Part shown: in pieces, positions 13,321-24,954 of the stretch
Layout: each line of letters begins with the position of its first letter
How positions within the stretch are numbered: the stretch's first letter is position 1
Source: Chrysopilus asiliformis
Taxonomy: Eukaryota; Arthropoda; Insecta; Diptera; Rhagionidae
NCBI GenBank assembly: GCA_964034945.1
Contig: OZ035962.1
Coordinates: 86,840,650 to 86,904,649, forward strand
Direction of reading: 5' to 3'
Length of the DNA stretch: 64,000 nucleotides
Notes under the pieces: model-generated
The model's database searches: none
What the model was told of the DNA's origin: nothing
Seen by the model: the letters and a program-made list of their open reading frames with translations, nothing else
Made by a program: the position numbers and the translations under genes

Positions 13321-13549
13321 AGTAAATGTTAGTCATAAGCAGGAAAATTTCTCATTGAACATTTGTAAATTCATTATTTCCACTTTTGTTGTTTATTAAA
13401 ATTGTTAAAAGTCCAAAAATAGAATTTTTCAAACTTTCATTATTCGATGTCTTCAAACGGTTGCGCTTAAACTATAGTGATTTACCCACCAATTTCTTAA
13501 AACTTTGAAAACAGCCAAATCTTGGCTTAGAATTGTAAGCAAGACAGAA

Positions 13550-13765
13550 ATATTTGTCCCACCGAATTTCGATATATGGAAAAACTCTGTAAAATTGCAT
13601 TTTAAACACTTTTGGTCTTAAACAGTTTTTCGATATTATCCACCGTTTTCGAGTGTGGGTTTTAAAAGCAACAAACGGTTTTGTTTTATTGGGAGACAGG
13701 GAAGGAGAAGTCCTGAAAATCTGTCGCGCACTGAGCTCTCAAAGTATAAAAATACTAAAGAAAAT
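13550..13765 (+). repeat. Single GTTTTCGAG monomer
   Basis: Carries the same block order as the family B monomers: a TTTCGATATATGG block, TAAACACTTTTGGTCTTAAA, CCACCGTTTTCGAG, then a purine-rich GGGAGACAGGGAAGGAGAAG patch. Divergent relic. Confidence 0.5.
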
Positions 13766-14525
13766 TACACGAAATTTTTTTAAAATATTTTGATCAACTA
13801 TCGGAAATTGAGGAATAAATCTAAAAAGTTTTTTTTTATCAGTAATTGTTTTAATTTGGGATCATTCGATGCATTTCTGATAAAAAATTCACAGCAAAAA
13901 TTGTTTCATTAAACAGCAGACTCGTTTATAACTTTGTTTATCATTTATCACTTAATTTCACTTCAAATTTCAAAAGAAAAACCTGATTTAAAGTCCAAAA
14001 AAAAGCTCACTAAATTCGAAAGAAATGGTCAACGATTTTAAACAGTACTGGTATCTGCAATTAACAAATTCAAAAATCTCTTCAAAATAATTCATAGTTT
14101 GTTTATTTTTCACTAACTTTCTTGAAAATTTCTCAGTAATATTTCTTAATCGAAAAAGAATATTTGATCTTTCAAACTAATTTTATATCATTATAGAATT
14201 AAGTGGAATTTAAAGAAAATGCCAGAGTTCATTGATTCTAATTATTCGTGTTTCAACTGTCTGAAAATAAATTGAAGTTTAAACCGAAATTTCTACGAAT
14301 TTTTAAGACAATTAAGATTGCTTTTATTACTTGAGAGTTTTTCACATGAAATTGATATAATTTCCATAAACAAAAATAGAATTAAATGAATTTAAATAAG
14401 ACGTCCTTGCGTCTGTCTACTATACGAACTGCTCCCAATTAGTTGAGAGTTCTGATCATTATGTTATGCGTTTTTCGTTTTTCTTTTTGTTTTAAGGAAA
14501 CTTTAAGGATATTGTTTTTTCAAGA

Positions 14526-14669
14526 AATATCGTAGAGCATAAAATTTTTTAAACTTCGCCAATTGTGAAATCGATCGAAATTAAATTTGAAACCTTTGAA
14601 AGCTTTAAATTGAATTTCGATAGATTTCACAATTGGCGAATTTTAAAATTTTTTAGGCCTTATGATATT
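14526..14669. mobile_element. Palindromic MITE-like element, 144 bp
   Basis: The two halves are near-perfect inverted copies of about 70 bp. The best-matched core is TTCGCCAATTGTGAAATC on the left and its complement on the right; the outer ends are AATATCGTA and TATGATATT. As single-stranded DNA or RNA it would fold into one long hairpin. No TSD is clear. Confidence 0.6.
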
Positions 14670-14739
14670 AGTTTCAGTTCTACGAATTGTTATTGACATA
14701 ATTGCAAAAAAACTTCTTCGGTTAAGTAGGTATTGTGGT

Positions 14740-15470
14740 TCCATTTAATTTCAAAGACGCAAACCAAAAGTTTTTCGGTTGTCATTTGGTTTTGGTTCAA
14801 AGGTTTCTAATTTGGTTCAAAGGTTTCTAATTTGGTTCAAAGGTTTCGGTTCCTAATTTTTGGGTTTGGCTCCAAAAAATCTGAAAATTTGGTTCTGGTT
14901 TTGGTTTCTGAAATATCAAAAATTTGGTTGCGGTTTTAGTTTTGGATCCAAAAATTTGGTTTTGGTTTCTAAAATTTCAAAAATCTGGTTCCAATTTTAG
15001 TTTTAGTTTCAAACATTAGAAAATTTGGTTCTACTTTTGATTTTTAAAATATCAAAAATTTGTTTTCGGTTTTGGTTTTGATTCTAAAAATCTGAAAATT
15101 TATTTCTGGTTTTCGTTTCTAAAATTTCAAAAAATTAACTCCGGTTTTGGTTCCAAAAATTTGAAAATTTAGTTCCTGTTTTACTTGTGGTTCCCCAAAA
15201 ATTTCGAAAAATGGGTTCTCGGTTATGGTTTTGGATTCCTACTTGGTGGCTTATGCATTTCCATTAATTATATCGTTTGGTTCTGGTTTCTAAAATTTCA
15301 AAAATTTGTTTCCGGTTTTGGTTTTGATTCCAAAAATCTGAAAGTTTGGATTTGATTTTGGTTTCTAAAATTTCAGAAATTTGGTACCGATTTTGGTTTC
15401 AAATATTTGAAAATTCGGTTTTGGTTTTTGGTTCCTATTTAGTGGCTTTTGCATGTCCTGATCTTATAAT
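14740..15470 (+). repeat. Degenerate tandem repeat rich in TTTGGTTCTGGTTT
   Basis: Roughly 60-bp imperfect units alternate TTTGGTTTCTAAAATTTC and AAAAATCTGAAAATTTGG. They begin with three near-perfect copies of a 21-bp unit ending in TTTGGTTCAAAGG (about 14790-14845). No coding features. Confidence 0.7.
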
Positions 15471-15475
15471 TTTTT

Positions 15476-15620
15476 TTAAGGATGGGAAACGTTATCGTAA
15501 TGTAACGAAATAACGATTTTCCGGTTTTTTCCTCAAAATTGCGATTTAACGTAATAGAAATTTGTTTCCGTTACAATAACGAAAAACGTAACGAAAACCG
15601 AAAAAAATATTTTGATTTTT
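15476..15620 (+). mobile_element. hAT-like terminal relic rich in TAACG
   Basis: Begins AAGGATGGGAAACGTTATCG and carries repeated TAACGAAATAACG/AACGTAACG blocks. This resembles the start of the hAT elements at 43420 and 44579 (TAGGGATG, TAGACATGGGTAACG), which also have terminal-motif repeats just inside the end. No matching right end was found. Confidence 0.35.
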
Positions 15621-15994
15621 CGTTATTTATTTATTTTTGTTTTTTTTTTAATTTATTTTTTATTGTTTTTTTGTGAAATGTTCCACAAAAGTTCATCAAG
15701 TATAACCTCCCAGACCACCTGCATAAAATATAATTAAAAATATTGGGGTAGTATTTTTAATCATATTTTGATTCGAAATCGGACTTTGTTTTGGCCAGGT
15801 TCACTTTTTTCTGGAGATACGAAAAATAAAATCTTTTAAGAAATTGTTTTGGTATCTAAAATATCTTTTAGTAAGAATTTTTCAATTTTAAAAATTCAAA
15901 TGTGAACCGAACCGTACTTCGAAAATCAATTTATGGTTGTTGCATTTGTTTTAAAAACTGGTTTGGTTTTAGTTCGGCTCAACCATTTTTGCTT

Positions 15995-16740
15995 TTCTCT
16001 TCTATAGACAGCGACGAACTCAAGATAGAAAATTTGTGATTAGTATGAAATCCGTTTCAGGCAAAAGTTTGAAGATTTCCGTGCATCTGTATGTCGGCCT
16101 GTCGGTCTGTCTGTTGTACGTATCTTAAATAACTCGAGAATGAGTTGACTTGGCGACTTAAAATTTTTGGCAGATAAGTTTTGAAAAAATCGTTTTTTGG
16201 AAACGGTAAAATAATGGGTATCTAACGGTAAAATAATGGGTCCCTCCCATACATTTTTTTTTTAAATACCGTTTTTTGAAATTTTTTTGTTTTTTTGAAA
16301 ATAGCTCAAAAATTATGCGCTATTATAAAAGAAATGTATATAACCAAAGGAAATTCAAAGGAAATAAAATTTCCCGCATTTTTTACTTTAACGGTTTTTA
16401 CGTATCTATAACGGTTCTCAAGATAGTTGAAAAAAAACATTTTTTTACATATTTTTTCCAAAACTAAATATTGCAGAGGAAAGTTTTATGTTGATTACAA
16501 CTGATATTTTTTAAAAAGTTTGGTGGTATGTTTTTCTAGAGTGATTCTACTTATAGTTTCGTTTTGGTTCCCTAAAATTTCAAGGGTTCGGTGGTTTTTC
16601 GTATGGCTCAAAAACTGGATTGCATTAATTTTTAATTTTAATCGATTGACAAGAGATCTCAAATCATATTCTAAACAATCCTTCTCCCTTTTTCGACCGT
16701 TTTCGAGATAATCGTGCTTTTCAGAATTGGATCTTACGTT
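15995..16740 (+). repeat. Dispersed repeat family C/D, copy
   Basis: CAGCGACGAACTCAAGATAG, ATGAAATCCGTTTCAGGCAA and CCGTGCATCTGTATGTCGG match the left part of 39828-41045. A short TCGG/TCTG run follows at 16090-16112. Then come family D monomers (AATTTCCCGCATTTTTTACT, AACGGTTCTCAAGATAGTTG) ending in ATATTGCAGAGGAAAG. Non-coding. Confidence 0.6.
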
Positions 16741-19325
16741 TTACAAAAAATGGGTATTTGGGGGACTTAATTCTCTATTCATTCAAGAATATTATCGTGT
16801 GACCAATTTTTTCCATTATCATGAAGGGGTGAAACAAATATGCTAAGTCATAATGATAATTTATACTCATAAAAAAAGAAATTTTCTAAAATATCCATGA
16901 GAAAACATATTACTTCACTTCCCAAAATATATTCAAAAAATATGTCATGGAAAGTACAAAAACCAGCATTACAAAATCATTGGAAAATTTCCACTTCACG
17001 GAAATTACTTTTAATTTTCAAATGAAAACCGTTTTTATCGATTTACGTCAAGGACATGAAAATCAACGTGGGATTCTTATCCACTTGTAATCCCTTCACG
17101 GAATTCCGTCTGAAAAATTCTCTTCTTTGCGTATTTATATATTTTGAATATGTTATGTTATAAAAAAAAACTACCCCTTGTCGTTGACAGCAACTCGGTA
17201 GATACCCATTATTAATTCCAGTTCATTATCGCAGCGACAAGACTTTTGTTAGTAAATTCGCGGAATCGACCAAATTAACTCACGACATTTAGATTGTAAA
17301 ATTTAAACAAAATTGGTATAAAATTGTTTGCCTATCAGCTATATTAAGGATAAATACCTTAATTAGTGATGATTTCCATGACGAAATCCTTTTATCCGAA
17401 AACGTAACGAAGTGAAAAAAAAATTCAAATCTCCGAATAGACGGAGAATAGAAGCCAAAAGTTTGTCCTGTTGCGGATTTGAATTTTTTTTTGTTTTGTC
17501 AATTATCTGAATTGCGTCGGTGCGTACTTGGCTGACGGTGTTGATTCCAGTTAAATGATCTAATTATCCAATTTGTAAAATCTGTATTTCAGCATAAACA
17601 CGGTTTCGTATCATCATCTATAATTTTATCATTTATTCGGTACGAAGCGGTAGTGGAATGAAAAACGTTAGAGAAATCACTTTTTACACTAATATAGACT
17701 GATTAACATTAAGAGGAAACTATGAGAAACACACTTGAAATTAAAAGATATTCTCGTGATTTTCTTTTTTTTTTCTTAATTTCCTTCGAGAAATCTGATA
17801 AAACTCCTTAAAAACAAATGACACTTCTTGCAGATCCGCACTTGAAATGCAACCGAAAATTTATCTTAATTTCAATTTCTCAACACTCAAGAAATCTCAA
17901 ACACTTGAATTTTATGAAACTTAGATTTTATTGGCCCGCATTTAGTTTGATTGCAATGTAATCAGAAATTCCCAACCAACGTAGCCGATTAGAAACGCGT
18001 GCTCAGCAAAGGGTTAGCAGCCCTAATTTTATTAAATTGGATGTCACCAAATTATGTCTAACGATGACCACTCGGGGACAATTCATGGCCCTATTTTTTG
18101 TAACGCAGCACCAGATTAACTGCAATACGACAGTCGGTAGTTTGGTGCGGACACAAGATTCAAACTACAAGATTTCTATCTAAAATATCTTTCGAGAATC
18201 TCGGACAAAACCTCGAAAATGCGGCCACAGTCGAGGTACAGTACGTCTTCACGCATTCACGACAAATTCAGAACTGAGGGAATTCGAGGCAGTCGGTCGC
18301 CTTGTCTTTCTTGGCCTTTGCAGCTGAGTTTGGTGTTTTTGCTGCATGGAAGTTGGCCGTGGTTTGTGGAAATTGGGATGGCATGGGATGAAGATTGGCT
18401 GAGGAGGAATCCCTCCGAATCTTCGCGGTTCTCGTTAAGTTTCCTGTCTGGATTCACATATGAGCTCCAGTGTTTAGGGTATCGAAGACCCTTAAATCCA
18501 AGCAAAGATATATCGGAAAGGTTCGACATCGGTGACCATCCGAAGTGTGCATGAAGTGCACAAAACTCCCTGGAAAATCGTCACTGGATAGCGAAAAGGT
18601 TCCTCAATGAGAGAAGAACAGGTTGAAGTGGAAGCTAACCAATGCGCTTGCTTCGAATTTTTCATAGACCCCCATTGGAAGTCAACAACTGGATGAGATT
18701 CGTCAAATTTGAATCAGGAATATTGCATGGGATTCAGAGAAACTCCACTCAATTTGCATGAATTCTTCTTTCCTTGGAAGTCTTGGAAGTGGAACCAAAT
18801 TTTGTTTCGTTGAGTTTTCCCAGTTTTACTGCTTGAAAATCTCAAAAGGCAGCATTTTGCTTCGGAGAAGCTTCTCGGACGGTTGATTTTGAAGAGAGCC
18901 AATGTGTCGCTGGGTAGTTAGGAAGGTATATTTCGCCGGTAAACAATGCCAAAATGACAGTTTTCTAACGAGAAACCGAAACACGATGAAACACTAGAAG
19001 TATTCCAAGACGATGAGATTTTGATTGTTTTAGATCGGATCGTCTATTTTTGTTGCGTTTGGATTCTGTTTTGATTTCTTCGTTCGTAAATATCGCACTT
19101 GGGAATGAATGCAGATGTGATGGTAGTGGCCAACTTGTTATGATTATTAGTACCTACTTGAGCTGGCAAGTGGGTGTTCCGGCGAAAATTTATATGATTT
19201 TTGGACACGTTCGATTTGTTCCAGGGGAAATAATACAAAATATCTTTAGTATCTGGTAGATACATTCTGTTCTATCCCACAGGCAGGTTTGTAAATACCG
19301 TCTATACTCAAAATGATATTTCACA
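16741..19325. other. Non-coding stretch with one low-support open region
   Basis: No element or gene recognised. 18200-18900 is less AT-rich than its surroundings and is open on both strands (111 codons at 18219-18554 plus, 90 codons at 18257-18529 minus). Neither translation shows a domain, signal peptide or splice context that I recognise. Confidence 0.4.
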
Positions 19326-19945
19326 AACAAGTATATTAGATTTAGTATACCGTTCGTAACGCATCGAATCAATCATCGAACACAAAAATGAACTACACAA
19401 AAATGACAGCCCTGACAAAAAATTTCGATTTCCGCGTGTCCGTCCGTCTGTCTGTCCGTCCGTGAACACGATAACTTTCAAAAGGATTGAGCTGGAGACT
19501 TGAAATTTTGTAAAGTTACGTTTCCCGTAAATGGCAAGGCTAAGTTCTTTAATGGTGAAATTCCTTCTTCCCTCCCCCATACAAACGAAATAGTTTTTTA
19601 CAATTTTCTCGAAAACGGTGAGTCATATTAAAAAATTTATTTAGAATAGGATTTTACATAAGTCATCCATACATCAAAATCCAATCGGACTACTGCTTCC
19701 CACTATCCCATACAAATGGAATTTTTTTCCTGTTTTCTCGAAAACTGTACATCGTATCGAAAAATTTATAAAGATGAAATGTGTTTAGAATATGATTTTA
19801 CATAACTTATTCATACATCAAAATCCGGTGGGACCACTCCTTCCGCCCTCTCCTATACAAATGAATTTTTTCAAATAAACATTTTGTTTATCATATAGAG
19901 TATTTGACAATTGGCCTCTGACAATTATTGTGGTTTTTCTTATGT
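19326..19945 (+). repeat. Dispersed repeat family B, copy 2
   Basis: Starts with TATATTAGATTTAGTATACC, then a short TCCG/TCTG run (about 19438-19462), GATTGAGCTGGAGACTTGAA, two monomers with TTTTCTCGAAAACGGTGAG, and the end TTGGCCTCTGACAATTATTG. Immediately followed in the same orientation by family A copy 2. Confidence 0.75.
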
Positions 19946-20506
19946 TTATACTCGTATGGTGAAACCAAAGGGTATATTAACTTTCCCTTACCGTTTGTAA
20001 CGCCAAGATCCCGTCATCACACACAAAAATGAATTACGCCAGTGTGATTAGAATGATAAAAAAAATTGATTTTTGCCTGTCCGTCCGTCCGTCCGTCTGT
20101 CCATCCGTCTGTCTGTGGCGCGGATTGCGGGCGCACGGATTGAGCTAGAGACTAGAAATTTTTCGCAGATCCGATTTTCTCAAAATGCGAGGCTAAGTTC
20201 GTTAATGGGCTAAAATGGACCATTAGGGGGGGTACCCCCCATACGAACGAAATCGTTTTTTGTGAATATCTCAAAAATGGTACATCTTATCAAAAAAGTC
20301 CAAGAACAAAAGTTATTTAGGATGTGATTCTACATAAAACTCCCGTACATCAAAATCCGATTGGAATAAATTTTAAAAAATCTTATTGGAAAGTTTGACT
20401 TCAAAGTGGAATTTTGGTATAATTGTTCGAAATTTGATACGAATATCACCATACGGGTCTCCAATGATTGCCAGATTGGCAATTATAGCTTTTGTTATGT
20501 TTTTAA
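19946..20506 (+). repeat. Dispersed repeat family A, copy 2
   Basis: Closely matches 2216-2777: GTATGGTGAAACCAAAGGGT start, tetranucleotide run near 20080-20118, GATTGAGCTAGAGACT block, GGGGGGTACCCCCC palindrome and TCACCATACGGGT (20446-20458). The final TTGGCAATTATAGCTTTTGT parallels the end of the adjoining family B copy, so A and B look like subfamilies of one element joined head to tail. Confidence 0.75.
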
Positions 20507-20585
20507 AATAAATTTGATTAAGAAATGTAAATCCTTATCCAGAATTGCTGCAAAACTCTGTAATTCCCTTCTGTTACTCTATAAC

Positions 20586-21070
20586 TAGGGTGACCGGGAC
20601 AGTCCCAGACTTAAGCAGGTTGCCGCGAAAACCAAACTTCTGCCTTAGATTATTTAATTTAGTGTTACAACCTTTTTAAAGGCTAAAAAAAACTATGGCT
20701 CTTGCTTGGAGGTGGCTGTAAATTAAAAATTTTCGTCTGTAGCGCAATGTGTTTTTCCTTTCTCAATGTATTCTTCCTGAGGGCACATATATCTTAACAT
20801 ATATTAAAAATTCAAAAATTTATGCCTAAAGCGCATTTTTATTTTTTGATATTTTCGTAATTTAAGGTAAATCGCTTTATGAAACGTAAAAAATCCTAAA
20901 AATTGTCCTATGTTTCGCGTTAGACTCTGAAGCTCGTGATTAAAATCATGCCACTGTATTCTGTATAAAAAGAAATTCGCCTGCGGCGTATATTTGTTGA
21001 TTTTTTGTTCGGATTTGATTTCTTAATTCCCATCGAAGTTGCATTTTGATTTCTAAAGTAATAACAAATC
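20586..21070 (+). mobile_element. hAT-type relic, left end preserved
   Basis: Begins TAGGGTGACCGGGACAGTCC, matching the TIR of the complete element at 48411-49286. It includes the recurrent TTCGCCTGCGGCGTA motif at about 20991-21005. No right TIR was found, so it is truncated or decayed. Confidence 0.5.
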
Positions 21071-21741
21071 TTTTGTACTTGTTTTTTATTTATTTATTGT
21101 ATTTTAAATCTCCTATCGTAAAATTTATGCAGGAACTCGGATCTACCAAAAATTTTGATGCCTTTCCCACAAATTTTTTTTACAACAATTAACTTTTCCC
21201 TTAAAAATAAGTTTCAGCTTTGTTGGTATCCGACCAACTCTTTGCTGTTTAGTTGAATGTCAGAAGAAATTGTTCATCGTGTTGTCATAAAAATTAATTG
21301 CTTTCCCTGTTTTGGTCCTTTTTGAACAAGAAAACAAGGAGTAAAACCAGTTGCGAATAGTTTTTCAATTTCCTACACACGCAATATTTCCATTTGTCAT
21401 TTGCGACTGGTTCTGCAGTATGTCTTATTTTTTTTAATTCATAAAAAAAATATTACATTGTTGTGATAATCTAATAATATAATTGAAAACTCAAAGAAAT
21501 AGTTGGAACTATACCAAAGAAAAATTTATGAAAATATAAAAAAAAGTAATTAAAAAAAAATAAAAAAAGATTTTAAAAAGATTTTAAAAAGATTTGAAAA
21601 TTTACAAAACCAAAGCACAAACAATTCCAAGGGTGGGAGAGCTTTATCGAAGAACTCGGTAATGACTCCAATTTTTCTCTCCGTATATGACTAAATATGA
21701 CTTTCGCCACGTTTGTTTATACTTTTTAATCTTCGAATATA

Positions 21742-21990
21742 TGAGGTGTTGAGAGCAAAAGTGGACCAAGCCACATAATCCAGTTTTTGAAGCTTTTCCA
21801 CTTTTGTACTATTATTTACTGTAAATTTTTGGAAAAAAAACATTCTGTGGACTTTATTACTCAATGTTGAAATGTTCTTTTGTGCATCCAAACATTTTTA
21901 TCTAGAAACTCACTCGCAATAGTGATTCAAACACAAAAAAACTCACGATTTCGACATGTGGGTTAGTCCACTCTTGCTCTGATAGCCTAA
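21742..21990. mobile_element. TA-target MITE E, copy 2
   Basis: 249 bp, same family as 6984-7235. Left TGAGGTGTTGAGAGCAAAAG, right complementary to TTAGGCTATCAGAGCAAGAG, TA on both flanks. Relative to copy 1 the terminal variants are swapped end for end (GCTATCAG versus GTGTTGAG), although the interiors align in the same orientation. Confidence 0.75.
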
Positions 21991-22004
21991 TATACTTGAT
22001 GTCT

Positions 22005-22405
22005 TTGAAATAACTTTTCGGACTTTTGGATTCAGCGACCCCAAAAACATTCAGATGAGATTTCTTTCCGGAAAATTTGAGGAAAAGGGAAATTACGTTA
22101 TACTTACAGGACCTTCCGTTATGCTTACCGACTTCTTAATGCCATAAGCTAATTCAGCGACTCCAAAAACCCTAGGATGAGATTATTTTTCGGAGATTTT
22201 AGACAGTATTCTAGCAGGACATTTTGTTATCCTTACAGACTTCTCGACATCAGAATCTGATTCAACAACTCGTAATCGGACTTACGTATGTGTGCAAAAT
22301 TTCAAGTCAATCGGATGAGTGAAAGTGGGTCAAAATTAGATTGCAAGATTTGACCCTGACAGACAGAAAGAAAGACAAACAAACAAACAAACAAAGAGAT
22401 GCGAG
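22005..22405 (+). repeat. Dispersed repeat family F, copy 1
   Basis: Tandem ~100-bp degenerate units with GATTCAGCGACCCCAAAAAC, GAGATTTCTTTCCGGAAAAT and TTACAGGACCTTCCGTTAT. They are followed by TGTGCAAAATTTCAAGTCAA, AAGATTTGACCCTGACAGAC and a GAAA/CAAA run. The same end block occurs at 32735-32775. No coding capacity. Confidence 0.65.
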
Positions 22406-22814
22406 GACAAGCTAAATAGAACCTTTTAAAAAAATAATAAAGAAAAAGCTTTGTCGTCACAGGATTTTTTATATGGTTTTTGATACTGCCGTACCATTAC
22501 TACCGTAAAAGTGTATCGTGTTTTATGGACAGGCTATTAGGTATGTTAATTTTTAAATATTATTACGGACTTTGCTGTTGATAGGCCTTACAAATGTTGC
22601 AATCCCATTCATGGTACGTAATTGATTTAAAACTGTAGGTTCGGTAGCGAAGAAGAAAATCGTTCAATAAGTAGAAACGCAATTTCGCGCTTTGAAATTT
22701 TGTTCCAGAAACAAGAGAAAAAGGGATTGTCCATAAAATACGTCAAGGTAACTTGAAGTTTTTTACGTCAAGGTAACTTGAAAAATATTAAATTTTACTC
22801 TACCCAAAAATGAG

Positions 22815-23186
22815 CGTCTATTTCATAGGCAGGGCAAATTGCCGGGCATTTCATATTCCAGCATGGCACAGAATAATTTGATTTTACAGTCCAATATAAC
22901 TATTATCAAGGCCCTGTTATACCAATCATTGAAAAATTAAAAAAAAAGTCTAAAGCTTACTTACTATGACGATCCTCAATACTTAAAAGGAAAATCTCAT
23001 TTAAAAAATAACTAGAAAGATATGAAATGCAGGGAAAATAAATAAAAGCTATTTTACGACATTTCAAAAACTATTAATTTTAAAAACAGCAGGGCAACGA
23101 GTTTCTTATTTTCTCATCAAAACCCACTGTTTTTGATTGACCTGCAAGCAGCATGGCAAAACTTGCCCTGCGCATGAAATAGACGT
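22815..23186. mobile_element. 372-bp MITE with perfect 10-bp TSD
   Basis: Left end CGTCTATTTCATAGGCAGGG and right end complementary to CGTCTATTTCATGCGCAGGG form imperfect TIRs of about 25 bp. Both ends are flanked by CAAAAATGAG (22805-22814 and 23187-23196), an exact 10-bp direct repeat. A 9-10-bp TSD suggests a Mutator-like superfamily. No transposase is encoded. Confidence 0.8.
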
Positions 23187-23196
23187 CAAAAATGAG

Positions 23197-24954
23197 CCGA
23201 GGAAAACTTAAATTAAAATGTCTAGCCGCCGTAGGTGTTCGTATTATTTACGTGCCGTAACTAAATAATAATAGAAAATATTCCTATTATTCTTATCTAA
23301 AAATATCCAAAAACAACCCAGACGATAAAAGTCTACGGTCAGTACTAACCAGCTTATCTGGGGATGTAAAAATAAACGTCTGGGCATAACAACCTCAAGG
23401 CATTCGGACAGAATTATTCATCACTGCCAGACAAATAGATAACAATTTGAAATATTTTTTTTCCCTTAATTCTGAGAAATCATTTAGAATTTTTGTTCAT
23501 CATTTAGAAGTTTTCTGGCCCTCCAATCGGCGACGTTACACATGTTTCCGTCCTTTTGACCCGATAATTTTTTCAGTGAAATGCAAAAAAAAAATGTAAA
23601 TGAAAGGGGAAACAAAATGAAAATTCGAATGGAAAAAGTCAATATTTAATGTGCCTACGTGTACTGTACATCCCTTTCTCATTGAATTATTATCCCTTTA
23701 ATTGGCTTCTCTGCTCATCCCGACGAACATTTAAACATCAGGCAAACATTAAATCTTGAAGGGATCCATTTATGAGCTCATTAAAAGGACACGCCACACA
23801 ATTTTCCAATGGTCTCAAGTATCGACAACGAAATCTGAGATGTCAGCACTTGTGCCTAGAATAGAAGCTACAAAAGCAGAAAAAATCTTCAGCAATACGG
23901 GGCGATATTGTGAGATGAAACAGAAGAAAATTCCACCGGTTCAAAAAGGGATTCGAATGGAAAATGCCAAAGAGTCAAGCAAAATGAAAATGAAAATGAA
24001 AAGAGGTTGATATCGAGATCGACATCCACTTTTGTTCGAGTTTTTACAATGAAGGTATTTCGTATACTTACTCCACCCCAACCCTAAAAAACCAATAGAT
24101 AACGTAGTTAAGTTCCATTGGCAATGTGTCAGTGAGGGAGCAACCCTTCCTGTTAAGAGGATTATAAATGGGCCCAAGGAGCAAAGGTGAAATTTTTTCA
24201 TTAACCCGTGTTGGATAGGTCTTTGACATGCTAGAATTCCAAATGATGGTTCTCTGTTGTGTTTAACATGAACCGAAACATGTGTATGGAATTGTCTGGA
24301 GTGGCGTGGAGTGCGTTGCATATTGCATTGCTGTAAGTGAATTATGGGGAGGATTTTCTCTCAATCCTCATACAACCATTTCATTAAATTATGTTATTAT
24401 CGTATCAATTCTTGTCTAAGGACTAAAATATGTGGTTGATATTTTTTTAATGCTATAACGAATTAATGATCGACATTTCTTTCGATTATGTTGAAGGAAA
24501 ATATACTTTCTGATTGGGTATTTATGAAGTGAATAGCATTTTTTTCAATCAAGTGGGGGTAGTTGTCAGCCAATTAGTTTGAAATTGCTAGTGGTCACAG
24601 TTTTGTCATTTATGTGAATTGATAAATACTCAGGAGAGTATTTTTCTGAGATATTAAAGACAAAAATATAATCCCTTTTGGTATTTAATTAAATTCTTTT
24701 GAAAGCGGTTGACATTTTTAAATTATCGCCGAATTTTTGGGTCATCGATTTTTCGATTTATTTGTTGATCATCGGACAAATTGGGCTGAGCTATTCTTAA
24801 AATTTTGCTTACATGAGAGGTTTTATGAAAAATCTAGCCCTCAAGTTTTCCGGAAAGACTGTTTGAATTTTCCGATTTTTTTCTTCAGAACTTGTATATT
24901 GAGAATGGTTTGTCGCAGATAAATTATCTTAAAGTCAAAATGCAATAAAATTGT
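23197..24954. other. AT-rich non-coding stretch
   Basis: No gene or element recognised. The overlapping open frames at 23756-24010 (plus) and 23941-24321 (minus) run through each other on opposite strands. The first ends in an AAAATG-repeat run coding for MKMKMKM. Confidence 0.4.

Noticed and set aside
18219..18554. 111-codon plus-strand frame as a host gene
   Set aside because: The opposite strand is open for 90 codons over the same DNA, and neither product shows a domain or exon signals.
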